64,000 nucleotides of DNA from Pantoea deleyi (GCF_022647325.1 NZ_CP071405.1:310001-374000), one strand, 5' to 3'; positions 1 to 9,814 are shown, numbered from the stretch's first letter. Notes: generated by a model not told the origin, from the letters alone. Made by a program: numbers and translations.

Positions 1-15
1 TCTCACTCGCAAAAT

Positions 16-66
16 GAAATGTTTCTTCTGTAATGATGTTTTATGAAAAATATATTTGTTTATAAT
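16..66 (+). promoter_or_regulatory. Candidate iolD promoter and repressor-like inverted repeat
   Basis: A perfect -10 hexamer TATAAT lies at 61-66, about 100 bases ahead of iolD. The matching -35 around 37-43 is poor. At 16-25 is an inverted repeat GAAA-TG-TTTC, the kind of site bound by RpiR-type regulators such as IolR; that assignment is inference. No gene is seen in bases 1-164. Confidence 0.4.
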
Positions 67-164
67 CGCCTCACGTTTCAGTTATTCCGGTCGCCTGTTC
101 CGTCGATAACCACGTATGGCGGGGTGTCGTGGAGGTCGGGGTCCACCAGCATGTAAGGATGAAT

Positions 165-2105
165 ATGGGCACAATCAGACTGACCACGGCACAGGCGCTG
201 GTTAAATTTCTGGATAATCAGTTTATCGATGTGGATGGTGTCGAAACGAAGTTTGTCAAAGGCATCTTCGCCATCTTCGGCCACGGCAACGTGCTGGGGT
301 TGGGCCAGGCGCTGGAGCAGGATAGCGGCGATCTGGTGGTCTGGCAGGGACGCAACGAGCAGGGCATGGCCCACGCCGCCACCGGTTTTGCCCGCCAGTC
401 ACTGCGCCGTCAGATTATCGCCTGCAGCTCCTCCGTCGGGCCTGGCGCGGCCAATATGATCACCGCTGCGGCGACCGCGACTGCCAACCGTATTCCGCTG
501 CTGCTGCTGCCCGGCGATGTCTTCGCCACCCGCCAGCCCGATCCGGTGCTGCAACAGATTGAGCAGAGCTACGATCTCAGCATCAGCACCAACGACGCTT
601 TTCGTGCCGTCAGCAAATACTGGGATCGCGTCAGCCGTCCGGAGCAGCTGATGTCCGCCTGTATCAATGCCATGCGTGTCCTGACCGATCCGGCCGAAAC
701 CGGCGCGGTAACGCTGTCGCTGCCGCAGGATGTGCAGGGCGAAGCCTGGGACTATCCGGACTATTTCTTCCAGAAACGGGTTCACCGTCTGGATCGCCGC
801 CTGCCGGTAGCGGCACAGCTGGCCGATGCCCTGACGCTGATCACCCGTAAGCGCAAACCGATGATTATCTGCGGTGGCGGAGTGAAGTACGCCGAAGCGG
901 GCGAGGCGCTGCGCCAGTTCGCGGAACGCTATCAGATCCCCTTCGCTGAGACTCAGGCGGGCAAAGGCACGCTGGTGTCAGACCATCCCCTGAATCTGGG
1001 CGGCGTGGGCGAGACCGGCTCGCTGGCGGCTAACCTGCTGGCGAAAGAGGCCGATCTGGTGATCGGTATCGGCACCCGCTATACCGACTTTACCACCGCC
1101 TCGAAATGGATTTTCCAGCACCCCGAGGTGAGCTTCCTGAACGTTAACGTCAGTAACTTCGACAGCTACAAGCTGGATGGTGTCCAGCTGCTGGCCGACG
1201 CCCGCGAGGGGCTGACGGCACTGACGGCCGGCCTGGCTTCACAGCACTACAGCAACGACTGGGGCAGCCAGATTGCGCAGGCACAGCGTCAGCTGCTGGA
1301 AGAGACGCAGCGCGTTTATCAGGTCGAATATCACGATGGCGACTTCGTGCCGGAGATCGCCGACCATCTGGACCGCGACGCGGTGTTCGCTGAATTTCGC
1401 CGCCTGACGCAATCCCTGCTGACGCAGAGCAGCGTGCTTGGCACCCTGAACGAGCAGTTGCCGAAAGACGCGGTCATCGTGGCGGCCGCGGGCAGCCTGC
1501 CGGGCGACCTGCAGCGCGTCTGGCGTACCCGGGATTACAACGCCTATCACGTCGAATATGGCTACTCCTGCATGGGCTACGAGGTCAATGCGGCGCTGGG
1601 CGCGAAGCTGGCCCAGCCGCAGCGTGAGGTCTATGCGCTGGTCGGCGACGGCTCCTTTATGATGCTGCACTCTGAGCTGGTGACGTCGGTTCAGGAGGGG
1701 GCGAAGATCAACGTGGTGCTGCTGGATAACATGACCAACGGCTGCATCAATAACCTGCAGATGGAACACGGCATGGACAGTTTCAGCACCGAGTTCCGCT
1801 TCCGTAATCCGGAGAGCGGCAGGCTGGATGGTGGCTTTATCCCGGTCGATTTTGCCGCGATCGCCGCCGGTTATGGTTGTAAAAACTACCGGGTGACCAC
1901 GCTGGAGGAACTCAGCGCCGCGCTGGAAGATGCACGTACCCAGACGGTTTCCACCCTTATCGACATCAAAGTGCTGCCAAAAACTATGATCCACAAATAT
2001 TTCAGCTGGTGGCATGTCGGCGTAGCGCAGGCTTCAAAAACCGGGCGCGCGCAGGCGGTGGCGGACAAGCTCAAGAGCCATCTGGATCAGGCGCGAAAAT
2101 ATTGA
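165..2105 (+). CDS. iolD: 3D-(3,5/4)-trihydroxycyclohexane-1,2-dione hydrolase (inositol catabolism)
   Basis: IolD opens the ring of the diketo intermediate made from 2-keto-myo-inositol, giving 5-deoxy-glucuronate. It is a thiamine diphosphate enzyme of the acetolactate synthase fold. The 646-residue product begins [16 protein letters not shown], as IolD proteins do, and has the ThDP-binding motif GDGSFMM...NNLQ in the C-terminal third. I chose the ATG at 165 because AAGGA at 155-159 sits five bases ahead of it; an upstream GTG at 129 and an ATG at 159 are in frame but lack this spacing. It is followed 50 bases later by iolG and then iolE, forming a three-step pathway block on one strand. 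Cytoplasmic. Confidence 0.93.
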   Translation: MGTIRLTTAQALVKFLDNQFIDVDGVETKFVKGIFAIFGHGNVLGLGQALEQDSGDLVVWQGRNEQGMAHAATGFARQSLRRQIIACSSSVGPGAANMITAAATATANRIPLLLLPGDVFATRQPDPVLQQIEQSYDLSISTNDAFRAVSKYWDRVSRPEQLMSACINAMRVLTDPAETGAVTLSLPQDVQGEAWDYPDYFFQKRVHRLDRRLPVAAQLADALTLITRKRKPMIICGGGVKYAEAGEALRQFAERYQIPFAETQAGKGTLVSDHPLNLGGVGETGSLAANLLAKEADLVIGIGTRYTDFTTASKWIFQHPEVSFLNVNVSNFDSYKLDGVQLLADAREGLTALTAGLASQHYSNDWGSQIAQAQRQLLEETQRVYQVEYHDGDFVPEIADHLDRDAVFAEFRRLTQSLLTQSSVLGTLNEQLPKDAVIVAAAGSLPGDLQRVWRTRDYNAYHVEYGYSCMGYEVNAALGAKLAQPQREVYALVGDGSFMMLHSELVTSVQEGAKINVVLLDNMTNGCINNLQMEHGMDSFSTEFRFRNPESGRLDGGFIPVDFAAIAAGYGCKNYRVTTLEELSAALEDARTQTVSTLIDIKVLPKTMIHKYFSWWHVGVAQASKTGRAQAVADKLKSHLDQARKY

Positions 2106-2155
2106 TTGAAGACCCGATTTCCTCTTCTCCGTACGAACCCTACACAGGTGTAATT

Positions 2156-3166
2156 ATGACTTTGAAACTTGGTGTTATCGGTACAGGTGCAATTGGTCAG
2201 GAACATATTCGCCGCTGCAGCCATGTGCTGCAGGGCGCCCAGGTTGTGGCCGTCTCTGACATCAACGTCGACGGCGCCCGTGCCGCACTCCAGCGCCTGA
2301 ACATCGAGGCGGAGGTGTTTCAGAACGGCCATGATGTGATTCAGTCGCCCAACGTCGATGCGGTGCTGGTGACCTCATGGGACCCGACCCACGAAGAGTT
2401 CACCCTGGCGGCGATTGCCGCCGGTAAGCCGGTGTTCTGCGAGAAGCCGCTGGCGATGAGCGCCGAGGGCTGCCGCCGGGTTGTCGATGCGGAGATTCAG
2501 GCGGGAAAACGTCTGGTGCAGGTCGGCTTTATGCGTCCTTACGATGCGGGCTACCGTGCGCTGAAAAAGGTGATCACCGACGGTGAGATTGGTGAGCCGC
2601 TGATGCTGCACTGCGCGCACCGCAACCCGACCGTGCCGGAGAACTACACCACGCCGATGGCGATCACCAACACCCTGATCCATGAGCTGGACGTGCTGCG
2701 CTGGCTGACCAGCGACGACTACAAAACCGTGCAGGTGGTCTTCCCGCGCGTGACGTCAAAGTCACACGGTCAGCTGAAAGATCCGCAGATCGTGCTGTTT
2801 GAAACCCAGAAAGGGGTGCGCATCGACGTCGAAATCTTCGTGAACTGCGCGTATGGCTATGACATTCAGTGCGAAGTGGTCGGCGAAGAGGGCATTGCCC
2901 GTCTGCCGGAACCCTCGTCGGTACAGCTGCGCAAAGATGCGCGGCTATCAAACACCATCCTGGTGGACTGGAAAGATCGCTTTATTGAGGCCTATGACGT
3001 TGAGCTGCAGGCGTTTATCAACGATATCCAGGCTGGCCAGCTGACCGGCCCGTCCGCCTGGGATGGTTTTGCAGCCTCGGTAGCCGCAGATGCCTGTATC
3101 AAAGCGCAAAACAGCGGTGCCATTGAGCCGGTAGAGATGCCGCCACGTCCTGCTTTTTACAACTGA
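2156..3166 (+). CDS. iolG: myo-inositol 2-dehydrogenase
   Basis: IolG oxidises myo-inositol to 2-keto-myo-inositol (scyllo-inosose) with NAD+, the first catabolic step. The 336-residue product starts with the Rossmann motif [12 protein letters not shown] and carries the EKPLAMS segment typical of the GFO/IDH/MocA family, with its catalytic lysine. The reading frame stays open upstream into iolD, but the ATG at 2156, preceded by AGGTG, gives the usual family length and N-terminus. It lies between iolD and iolE on the same strand, so cotranscription is likely. Related scyllo-inositol dehydrogenases exist; the iol context favours myo-inositol. Confidence 0.9.
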   Translation: MTLKLGVIGTGAIGQEHIRRCSHVLQGAQVVAVSDINVDGARAALQRLNIEAEVFQNGHDVIQSPNVDAVLVTSWDPTHEEFTLAAIAAGKPVFCEKPLAMSAEGCRRVVDAEIQAGKRLVQVGFMRPYDAGYRALKKVITDGEIGEPLMLHCAHRNPTVPENYTTPMAITNTLIHELDVLRWLTSDDYKTVQVVFPRVTSKSHGQLKDPQIVLFETQKGVRIDVEIFVNCAYGYDIQCEVVGEEGIARLPEPSSVQLRKDARLSNTILVDWKDRFIEAYDVELQAFINDIQAGQLTGPSAWDGFAASVAADACIKAQNSGAIEPVEMPPRPAFYN

Positions 3167-3198
3167 TTTCGCCCTGAATGCGGCCCGGGAACACGACA

Positions 3199-4095
3199 AT
3201 GAACAAAGAGAACGTAAAACTGGCGATCGCGCCGATCGGCTGGACCAACGACGATATGCCGGCGCTTGGCAGTGAAAATACCTTTCAGCAGACGGTCAGC
3301 GAAATGGCGCTGGCTGGCTTTACCGGCAGCGAAGTCGGCAGTAAATATCCCCGCGACCCGGCGATTCTGAAACCGATGCTCGACATTCGCGGTATCGAAA
3401 TCTGTAACGCCTGGTTCAGCACCTTTTTCGCCCGTGGCGACAGAGAGAAAACCCTCAGGGAGTTCGTGGAGCACATGAACTTCCTGCATGCGATGGGAGC
3501 ACGGGTGATTGGCTGTTCGGAGCAGAGCAAAAGCATTCAGGGCACCGAGCTGGCGGTGTTTGAACAGAAACCCGTTTTCACAGAGGAAGAGTGGCGCTTA
3601 ACCGCAGAAGGCTACAACGAGCTGGCGCGGATCGCGGCGGAGAAGGGAATGCGCGTCACGCTGCATCATCACATGGGCACCGGTATTCAGACCACCGAAG
3701 AGATCGGTCGCTTTATGGCCATGACCGACGAGCAGGTCGGTTTGCTCTACGACACCGGCCATGTCTACTACTCCGAAGGCTCACAGCAGAAGATGCTGGC
3801 GGTGCTGGAAACCCATCTGCCGCGCATCTTCCACGTTCACCTCAAGGATGTGCGTGATGAGGTGGTGGCCGACGTCCGCGAGAACCATCTTTCGTTCCTG
3901 GAAGGGGTCAAAAAGGGCACCTTTACCGTGCCGGGCGATGGCGTGATCGACTTTACGCCGGTGTTCCGGATTCTGGATGATTACGGTTACAAAGGCTGGA
4001 TGGTGGTGGAAGCGGAGCAGGATCCGGCGCTGGCGAACCCCTTCGAATATGCGGTTAAAGCCCGCAGATATATTCGCGAGAAGGCAGGGTTATAA
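3199..4095 (+). CDS. iolE: myo-inosose-2 dehydratase
   Basis: IolE dehydrates 2-keto-myo-inositol to the trihydroxycyclohexane-dione used by IolD. The product is a 298-residue TIM-barrel protein of the xylose-isomerase-like (AP endonuclease 2) family. It has the early [11 protein letters not shown] motif of IolE and likely metal ligands in [17 protein letters not shown] and HVHLKD, plus a glutamate in VVEAEQDP. The ATG at 3199 is preferred over an in-frame ATG at 3178 because it begins the conserved [15 protein letters not shown] segment. It ends the iolDGE block; genes for the other steps (iolB, iolC, iolJ, iolA, transporter, iolR) are not in the window and may lie to the left. Confidence 0.92.
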   Translation: MNKENVKLAIAPIGWTNDDMPALGSENTFQQTVSEMALAGFTGSEVGSKYPRDPAILKPMLDIRGIEICNAWFSTFFARGDREKTLREFVEHMNFLHAMGARVIGCSEQSKSIQGTELAVFEQKPVFTEEEWRLTAEGYNELARIAAEKGMRVTLHHHMGTGIQTTEEIGRFMAMTDEQVGLLYDTGHVYYSEGSQQKMLAVLETHLPRIFHVHLKDVRDEVVADVRENHLSFLEGVKKGTFTVPGDGVIDFTPVFRILDDYGYKGWMVVEAEQDPALANPFEYAVKARRYIREKAGL

Positions 4096-4102
4096 ACTGA
4101 CA

Positions 4103-4135
4103 GGCTGACTTCTCTGCCGGGCAGGGAAGTCAGCC
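4103..4135. terminator. Hairpin between convergent iolE and dcrB
   Basis: Near-perfect inverted repeat with outer arms GGCTGACTTC and GAAGTCAGCC and an inner CTGCC/GGCAG continuation. It sits between the stop of iolE and the stop of dcrB, so it can serve both strands. There is no clear T tract on either side, so efficiency is uncertain. Confidence 0.6.
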
Positions 4136-4142
4136 AGCTGAT

Positions 4143-4697
4143 TTACTTCAGGGTAATACTCTTCACAATATTGTCAGCGTCGCTCTGCGCCTGCTGCTGA
4201 TTATCACCTGGCAGCGTAATCTGCAGTGTCACGAGCTTGCCATCAACTTTCGCCAGAATCACGGACGACCAGGCGGTCTGATTGTTGGCAGAAATCACGG
4301 TATCCAGCTGCTGCGCGGGCTGATCTTTCAGCGTCACCGATTTGTTCGATACCACCTGCAGCTGCGGGTCGCGGTTACGCTGCTGCTGCTCCATACGCTG
4401 CGACAGCACATCCAGTCCGTCGCTGGTCGGTTCGCCGGCAATCACGATAATGGCGCGTGCGCCGGTTTCATCCGCATAGACGTGCATGTTGGTGGTCTGC
4501 GAACCCAGCTTACCGCTTTTATCGGACATGCCAGGTGGCAGTGAGAAGCTCAGTTTGCCATCCATCAGCGTGACGGTCTGCGCTGACTGACTGGCGCTGA
4601 CGCCGTTGTCATTCGCCGCGTCCTCTTTCTTCTGGTCACAGGCCGCTAAGCCCAGCACCAGTAAACTCATTCCTACATATTTCACCAGCTTGCGCAT
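4143..4697 (-). CDS. dcrB: DcrB family lipoprotein
   Basis: DcrB is a small periplasm-facing lipoprotein, first known because phages C1 and C6 need it to infect E. coli. The 184-residue product has a lipoprotein signal: basic MRKLVKY, a hydrophobic stretch and the lipobox LAAC with Cys20 as lipidation site, followed by an acidic Asn/Asp-rich linker and the DcrB fold. Length matches the E. coli protein. As in E. coli it lies downstream of yhhQ on the same strand, here separated by about 160 bases. In E. coli its other neighbour is yhhS; here it is iolE. Confidence 0.93.
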   Translation of the reverse strand: MRKLVKYVGMSLLVLGLAACDQKKEDAANDNGVSASQSAQTVTLMDGKLSFSLPPGMSDKSGKLGSQTTNMHVYADETGARAIIVIAGEPTSDGLDVLSQRMEQQQRNRDPQLQVVSNKSVTLKDQPAQQLDTVISANNQTAWSSVILAKVDGKLVTLQITLPGDNQQQAQSDADNIVKSITLK

Positions 4698-4810
4698 CAG
4701 AATCCCTTTTTCAGTTTCCGGTCAGGCACTAATACAACAGGAATCAGGCTGCAAACGCAACCTGATGATTGTCAGAAGATCTTAGCGGAAAATTGCCGGA
4801 ATGGCAGGGC

Positions 4811-4838
4811 GGGCAGACGCCTGTTTGTCGGTCTGCCC
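4811..4838 (-). terminator. Hairpin downstream of yhhQ
   Basis: Inverted repeat GGGCAGAC (4811-4818) / GTCTGCCC (4831-4838), about 20 bases past the yhhQ stop on the minus strand and ahead of dcrB. It lacks a T tract, so it may be a weak terminator or a 3' stabilising hairpin. Confidence 0.4.
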
Positions 4839-4859
4839 CTGACGCCTGCAGCGGCGGGC

Positions 4860-5525
4860 CTAGCCGAAGTTGACCTGGCGGGTGGCCTGACGTTCAGCCA
4901 GGCGCTTCAGCGCCGCATTGAGCAGCACGCCATAGGCGGGCAGGAAGAAGATCATGCAGATCAGCACCTTGAAGCTGTAATCCACCAGGGCGATCTCGAC
5001 CCAGTGCTGCGCCATAAACGCATCGGGGCTCTTGTAAAAGGCGATAAAGAAGAAGGCCAGCGTGTCGCTGATGTTTCCCAGGAACATGGCGCAGCCCGGT
5101 GCGGCCCACCACTGTGGCAAACGGCGCAGGCGGTTAAAGACGTGAACGTCGAGGATCTGACCCAGCGCGTACGCCATGAAGCTGGCGCAGGCGATACGGG
5201 CCACAAACAGGTTCATCTGTTGCAGCGCCTGCCAGCCCTGCCATTCCCCCTGGTAAAACAGCGAGGAGATGCCATAGGAGATAAACAGCGCCGGGATCAT
5301 GACCGCCAGAATAATGCGTCGGGCCAGCGGCGCGCCAAAGATACGCACGGTGAGATCGGTCGCCAGGAAGATAAACGGAAAGCTGAACGCGCCCCAGGTG
5401 GTGTGGAAACCAAAGATGGCCACCGGCAGCTGAACCAGATAGTTACTTGAGGTGATCACCAGCAGGTGAAACAGCGACAACCAGAAAAGCGCATGCATGC
5501 GCTGACGTGAAGAAAATGCGAGCAT
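4860..5525 (-). CDS. yhhQ: Queuosine precursor transporter
   Basis: YhhQ is an inner-membrane transporter that imports 7-cyano-7-deazaguanine and 7-aminomethyl-7-deazaguanine for tRNA queuosine synthesis. The 221-residue product has about six hydrophobic helices and the family signatures HTTWGAFSFPFIFLATDL and GNISDTLAFFFIAF. I chose the ATG at 5525, which has AAAAGG seven bases upstream and gives the E. coli length; an in-frame upstream start at 5561 adds 12 unlikely residues. It is divergent from tusA, another gene whose product acts in tRNA modification. The 204 bases between them hold no gene. Confidence 0.93.
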   Translation of the reverse strand: MLAFSSRQRMHALFWLSLFHLLVITSSNYLVQLPVAIFGFHTTWGAFSFPFIFLATDLTVRIFGAPLARRIILAVMIPALFISYGISSLFYQGEWQGWQALQQMNLFVARIACASFMAYALGQILDVHVFNRLRRLPQWWAAPGCAMFLGNISDTLAFFFIAFYKSPDAFMAQHWVEIALVDYSFKVLICMIFFLPAYGVLLNAALKRLAERQATRQVNFG

Positions 5526-5729
5526 AGTCGACCTTTTTAATGTTGGGGTGAGGGAACCCATTGCGCGACACCGTTCGAGCGGGGGCGGGCAGTTTTATGA
5601 GTAAAAAGCGGCGGCATCTTATCGCGTTGTGCTTTTTATGCAATGGTTAATTTTAGCGCAATCGTTATCGCCTTGCGTCACCGCCTGCACGCGCTAGAAT
5701 GAGCGCCCCTTACCTGAACCGAGTCGATT

Positions 5730-5981
5730 ATGAGCGATGCTTTTTCCTCTGCCGACCATCAGCTGGATGCCCGCGGCCTGCGTTGCCCGGAGCCGGTCAT
5801 GATGGTGCGCAAAACCGTACGCAGCCTGCAGGATGGCGAGACGTTGCTGATCATCGCCGATGATCCGGCGACCACCCGCGACATCCCCGGCTTCTGCCGC
5901 TTTATGGAACATGGCCTGCTGGCGCAGCAGACCGACACGCTGCCCTATCAGTTCCTGATCCGCAAAGGCATGGCGGGTTAA
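5730..5981 (+). CDS. tusA: Sulfurtransferase TusA
   Basis: TusA takes sulfur from the cysteine desulfurase IscS and passes it to TusBCD for 2-thiolation of tRNA wobble uridine (mnm5s2U), and also affects molybdenum cofactor synthesis. The 83-residue product has the SirA/TusA two-layer fold signature [13 protein letters not shown], with the sulfur-carrying Cys19 in the CPxP motif. It is a single gene, divergent from yhhQ and convergent with zntA. Cytoplasmic. Confidence 0.96.
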   Translation: MSDAFSSADHQLDARGLRCPEPVMMVRKTVRSLQDGETLLIIADDPATTRDIPGFCRFMEHGLLAQQTDTLPYQFLIRKGMAG

Positions 5982-6015
5982 CGACGGCCGGACAGACCGC
6001 CGTTTATCACTCTCC

Positions 6016-8301
6016 TCAGGCGCGCCGCCGCAGTAACCGCAGCGCGTTGGCGGTGACCAGCGCGGTCGCCCCCGAGTCGGCCAGCACCGCCAGCCAGAGT
6101 CCGGTCAGACCCAGCAGGGTGGTGACCAGGAAAATCGCCTTTAATCCCAGTGCGATACCGATATTCTGGCGGATGATGCGGCGGGTCCGGCGGGCCAGCA
6201 CAATCATCGGGGCGAGATGGCTGAGCTGATTTCGCGTCAGGGCCGCGTCGGCCGCTTCCAGCGCCACATCGGTGCCGCTGCCCATCGCAATCCCCAGGGT
6301 CGCCGCCTTCATGGCAGGCGCATCGTTGATGCCATCCCCGACCATCGCCAGCGGCTGCTGCCGGCTCCGTTCACGCACCGCCGCGACTTTGTCGGCGGGC
6401 AGCAGGCTGGCGCGATAATCAATCTGCAACTGGTGGGCGATCGTGGCGGCGGCACGCGGGTTATCCCCGGTCAGCATCAGGCTCTCGATCCCCAGTTTTT
6501 TCAGCGCCTGCACCGCATCGGCCGCGTCGTCGCGCAGCCGGTCACGCAGCGCCAGCGCACCCAGCACTTCATCCTCGCGCAGCAGCACGACCAGGGTTTC
6601 CCCGTCCGCTTCCCGCTGCGCAATCTGCGCCGTCTGCGCGGGCGTCAGGCCAGGCGCATGCGTGGGGGTCAGTAGCTGAACCTGCCGGCCAGCAATTCGG
6701 GCGCGGATGCCGCGTCCCGCCAGCACCTGCTGATCGTGCGCCTCAGGCAGCGTCAGATGGCGCGCCTGTGCGGCCGCCACGATGGCGCTGGCCAGCGGAT
6801 GCGTCGCCCCCTGTTCCACGGCGGCGCTCAGCGCCAGGATCGCGGCTTCGTCGCTTGCGCCAAACCGCAGGATCTGCGTCAGTTCGGGCTTGCCGAGCGT
6901 CAGCGTACCGGTTTTATCAAAGGCGATGCAGCGCAGCGAACTCAGCCGCTCCATCGCCGCCCCGCCTTTGATCAGGGCACCCTGACGCGCCGCCGACGCC
7001 AGCCCGGACGTGATGGCGGCGGGAACAGAGATCACCAGCGCGCAGGGGCAGCCAATCAGCAGCAGCGTCAGCCCTTTATAGATCCACGGCTGCCACTCGC
7101 CTGCGCCAGAGAGCGGCACCCCCACCATGACCAGCAGCGAGAGCAGCATCACCAGCGGTGTATAGAGACGACTGAACCGGTCGATGAAACGCTCAACCGG
7201 GGCGCGATGCGTTTCCGCCTCTTCAATCAGCTGCAGGATGCGGTCGATGGCACTCTCACCGGGTTTCGACACCACCTCCAGCTGCACCTGCCGGTCAACG
7301 CTGGTGACACCGGCAGGCAGCGTCTCACCGCTGCTCCGCGTCACCGGCAGGGATTCGCCGGTCAGGGCGCTCTCATCGAAACTGGCGATCGTGCTGAGCA
7401 AGCGGCCATCGACCGGCAAACGACCGCCTGCGGCGACTTCGATGACGTCGCCGGGTTGCAGCGCTGCGAGCGACACCTCCACACGTTTGCCCTGTTGCAG
7501 GCGGGTCGCCGATTCGGGCCGCAGCGCCATCAGGCGGGTAACGCCGCTGCGCGCCCGCGAGGCGGCATAACCTTCCAGCTGCTCGCCCAGCTGAAACAGA
7601 ACCAGCACCATCGCCGCTTCGGCGTGTGCGCCAATCAACAGCGCACCCGATGACGCCACGGTCATCAGTGTCTCGATGGTAAACGGAGAACCGCTGCGCA
7701 GACGCTGCCAGGCTGCGCGGGCCACCGGGATCAGGCCCGTCAGCGTGGTCACCACAAACAGCCGATCGCCCCAGACCGGAGCCAGCCGGCTGAGCAGCGT
7801 GCTGGCGGCTACCAGCAGCGCCAGCAGAATCAGCAGCCGGTTGTGCTGCCAGCCTGACGTGGTTTTTGAGGTGGAGGGAGAAGAGGCGGCCGCGAGCCGG
7901 AACCCGGCTTTTTTCACCGCCTGTTCAACCGCGTTCTGCACGTCGGTGTCGGCGCTGACCATCAGCTTCTCGCTGCTGAAGAGGACGCGGGCGTCGGTGA
8001 CGCCATTCACCTGACGAACGGCGGTTTCAACGGTGCGGGCGCAGGCGGGGCAATCCATCCCCTGGATCTGCCAGCTGAAAGGATAAGCGCGGCCTCGCCG
8101 GTCGCTTTCCTCCGCCGCATCGGCGTCACAGCCGGGACTGCTGGCGCTGTTACAGCAGCAGCCCGCCGTGTCCGCCGTGACGGGCGTGGCAGCCTGGATT
8201 GAAAGGGTAAGGGGACGCGCCTGAGGAACCTGGCACAGCGGTTTTGCGGCGGTGTGGCTGGCGCGGGGTTTGCCACAGCCACAGGCGTGATGGTGTTGCA
8301 T
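6016..8301 (-). CDS. zntA: Zn(II)/Cd(II)/Pb(II)-translocating P-type ATPase
   Basis: ZntA exports zinc, cadmium and lead across the inner membrane using ATP. The 761-residue product has a His/Cys-rich N-terminus (MQHHHACGCG, CCC at 48-50), one heavy-metal-associated domain with GMDCPACA (Cys84, Cys87), the phosphatase motif TGES (314-317), the membrane CPC motif (418-420), the phosphorylation site DKTGT (Asp462), HP (501-502), and GDGINDAP near 656. The ATG at 8301 has GGAGG four bases upstream; an upstream in-frame start at 8376 would place the ZntR promoter inside the gene and is rejected. It is about 30 residues longer than E. coli ZntA, mostly at the N-terminus. Confidence 0.96.
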   Translation of the reverse strand: MQHHHACGCGKPRASHTAAKPLCQVPQARPLTLSIQAATPVTADTAGCCCNSASSPGCDADAAEESDRRGRAYPFSWQIQGMDCPACARTVETAVRQVNGVTDARVLFSSEKLMVSADTDVQNAVEQAVKKAGFRLAAASSPSTSKTTSGWQHNRLLILLALLVAASTLLSRLAPVWGDRLFVVTTLTGLIPVARAAWQRLRSGSPFTIETLMTVASSGALLIGAHAEAAMVLVLFQLGEQLEGYAASRARSGVTRLMALRPESATRLQQGKRVEVSLAALQPGDVIEVAAGGRLPVDGRLLSTIASFDESALTGESLPVTRSSGETLPAGVTSVDRQVQLEVVSKPGESAIDRILQLIEEAETHRAPVERFIDRFSRLYTPLVMLLSLLVMVGVPLSGAGEWQPWIYKGLTLLLIGCPCALVISVPAAITSGLASAARQGALIKGGAAMERLSSLRCIAFDKTGTLTLGKPELTQILRFGASDEAAILALSAAVEQGATHPLASAIVAAAQARHLTLPEAHDQQVLAGRGIRARIAGRQVQLLTPTHAPGLTPAQTAQIAQREADGETLVVLLREDEVLGALALRDRLRDDAADAVQALKKLGIESLMLTGDNPRAAATIAHQLQIDYRASLLPADKVAAVRERSRQQPLAMVGDGINDAPAMKAATLGIAMGSGTDVALEAADAALTRNQLSHLAPMIVLARRTRRIIRQNIGIALGLKAIFLVTTLLGLTGLWLAVLADSGATALVTANALRLLRRRA

Positions 8302-8344
8302 ATGACCTCCGGATAAGGGGATGAGCGACGCTGCCCATCCCGCT

Positions 8345-8376
8345 ATCCTACACTCTGGAGTCGACTCCAGAGTCAA
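8345..8376 (-). promoter_or_regulatory. ZntR-type zntA promoter/operator
   Basis: On the minus strand a -35 TTGACT (8371-8376) and a -10 TAGGAT (8345-8350) are separated by 20 bases, the overlong spacer typical of MerR-family promoters. The spacer holds a perfect 22-base palindrome (8352-8373) built on CTCTGGAGT/ACTCCAGAG, essentially the known ZntR operator. zntR itself is not in the window. Zinc-bound ZntR is expected to untwist this promoter. Confidence 0.93.
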
Positions 8377-8386
8377 GGCGCTTTTA

Positions 8387-9016
8387 TCAGACCACCCACA
8401 GCGAGCGTACGATCATAAAGTGACCGGCAAAGTAGCAGGCGGCGACAATCGCGCTGTCGGCGGCGAAGCGTCGACGGTAGTGCGAGAGGAACCAGACCGC
8501 ATTCGCCAGCAGCAGCAGTCCGGCCCCGACCATGATGGAGAAGCTGTAATCGGTCGGGCGGAAGAAGTACTGCTCAGTGGCGATCCAGGTCATCACCAGC
8601 GTCATACCGATAAAGGTACAGACCGGCCAGCGCAGATCTTCCAGCCGGCTCCAGATGATACCGATCAGGGCAGCACCGATGATCAGCAGCGTCAGCGGAA
8701 TCGGCCAGAAGAAGGTCATGGTCATGCTGGCGGCAAAGCAGAGGGTATAGAGCAGGTGCGACAGGAAAAAGGCGCCGATGGCATAGAGCATCTGCTGACG
8801 CGGCAGCAGCGTTAACGCATCGCCCGCCAGCGTGGCGACCAGACCGGCCAGAATCAGATAGTCCGTGCTCTGCAGTACCGGTGCCTGCCAGGCGAGCCCG
8901 ACCAGCAGCAGCAGAGTGACCGGTTTAAACAGCCAGCGCTGCCATTGAGGGCCACGATAGCTGGCATCGACATAGAGCCAGCCGGAGAAAAGGACAGCGA
9001 GGAAAGACCAGAGCAT
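8387..9016 (-). CDS. yhhN: YhhN family integral membrane protein (lysoplasmalogenase-like)
   Basis: The 209-residue product is almost wholly hydrophobic with seven to eight predicted membrane segments, and belongs to the YhhN/TMEM86 family. Human TMEM86B hydrolyses lysoplasmalogen; the bacterial role is not settled. The family segments AGDALTLLP and [10 protein letters not shown] are visible, with acidic and histidine residues in or near helices. It lies upstream of zntA on the same strand, but the ZntR promoter starts just before its stop codon, so zntA is separately controlled. Divergent from yhhM. Confidence 0.88.
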   Translation of the reverse strand: MLWSFLAVLFSGWLYVDASYRGPQWQRWLFKPVTLLLLVGLAWQAPVLQSTDYLILAGLVATLAGDALTLLPRQQMLYAIGAFFLSHLLYTLCFAASMTMTFFWPIPLTLLIIGAALIGIIWSRLEDLRWPVCTFIGMTLVMTWIATEQYFFRPTDYSFSIMVGAGLLLLANAVWFLSHYRRRFAADSAIVAACYFAGHFMIVRSLWVV

Positions 9017-9158
9017 TGTTTCTCCCTTTTTTACTCAGAATGGTGAAAGATCCCGGAATATCTCTTCCAGTTTAGGTTACGCCTCTGCGATGTGACAATC
9101 AGGCAACTCTGGTTGTATGCTTTGCCGCCTGATCCCTCTTCACTGACGCGAGAATGCG

Positions 9159-9515
9159 ATGAGTAAACCGCCGTTAATCTTTGTTATCGTCCTGGCGATC
9201 ATTGCCGTGCTGGCGACCCGTCAGTTTATTAAGCAACGCCGCGAAGAGACGATGAATGACGCCGCGCCCCCGCGTTCTCTGCAGGTTGAGGTCAGCAGCA
9301 AACGCGAATTTCCTTCGCCCAATCGTCGTTCACGACAGCGGGAAGTTATCGCCGGAGAAGAGATGCGCTATGAGGTGCTGTTTCATCCTCTGAACGGCGC
9401 CCGCGACATCAGAGTGCAGCTAAAGGAAGGGGAGTATCATCAGCTGGATAAAGGCACCAGGGGCGAGCTGACGATGCAGGGAACGCGCTTTATCCGCTTC
9501 ACGCCCCTGCCGTAA
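9159..9515 (+). CDS. yhhM: DUF2500 family membrane-anchored protein
   Basis: The 118-residue product has one N-terminal membrane helix (about residues 5-20), a basic linker (IKQRREE, NRRSRQRE) and a soluble C-terminal domain ending in GTRFIRFTPLP, the pattern of YhhM/DUF2500. Function is unknown. It is divergent from yhhN and convergent with yhhL, as in E. coli. A hairpin follows its stop. Confidence 0.88.
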   Translation: MSKPPLIFVIVLAIIAVLATRQFIKQRREETMNDAAPPRSLQVEVSSKREFPSPNRRSRQREVIAGEEMRYEVLFHPLNGARDIRVQLKEGEYHQLDKGTRGELTMQGTRFIRFTPLP

Positions 9516-9518
9516 AGG

Positions 9519-9550
9519 GGCGGGCAGCATGCCCGCCAGTCCTATTTTTT
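9519..9550 (+). terminator. Terminator-like hairpin after yhhM
   Basis: Arms GGCGGGCA (9519-9526) and TGCCCGCC (9530-9537) with a three-base loop, and a run of six T at 9545-9550 after a seven-base gap. It overlaps the 3' end of yhhL on the other strand. Confidence 0.55.
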
Positions 9551-9814
9551 GCGTGGGAAATGTTTCTTCTGCCAGGCCACCAGTTCAAAGACACCGAACA
9601 GGAACACCTTAATCTGCGTAGCGCGGTCAATCGGCGGCGCATCTTTAGTCTGCGTCGCGCGCAGTAAGACGAGCTGCAGACCATGCATCATGATCATGAA
9701 AAACAGGGCAACGTTGATGAAATAGGTCAGCGGTTTCGGATAGGGATGTACCACGTTAGCCAGTAAAAATCCCCACACGCATAGCATCAACAGACGCCCC
9801 AAATTAAGTAACAT
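9542..9814 (-). CDS. yhhL: DUF1145 family small membrane protein
   Basis: The 90-residue product has two to three hydrophobic helices, the segment NVVHPYPKPLTYFINVALFF typical of YhhL/DUF1145, and a basic C-terminus (WQKKHFPRKK). Function is unknown. Its start overlaps the last codons of rsmD by 11 bases on the same strand, so the two are almost certainly translated from one mRNA. Confidence 0.88.
   Translation of the reverse strand: MLLNLGRLLMLCVWGFLLANVVHPYPKPLTYFINVALFFMIMMHGLQLVLLRATQTKDAPPIDRATQIKVFLFGVFELVAWQKKHFPRKK

Noticed and set aside
5984..6003. Hairpin ACGGC/GCCGT between tusA and zntA
   Set aside because: Only a five-base stem with a ten-base loop and a weak T tail; too weak to call a terminator.
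8302..8376. N-terminal extension of zntA to 8376
   Set aside because: It would translate through the ZntR promoter; the ATG at 8301 with GGAGG is clearly better.
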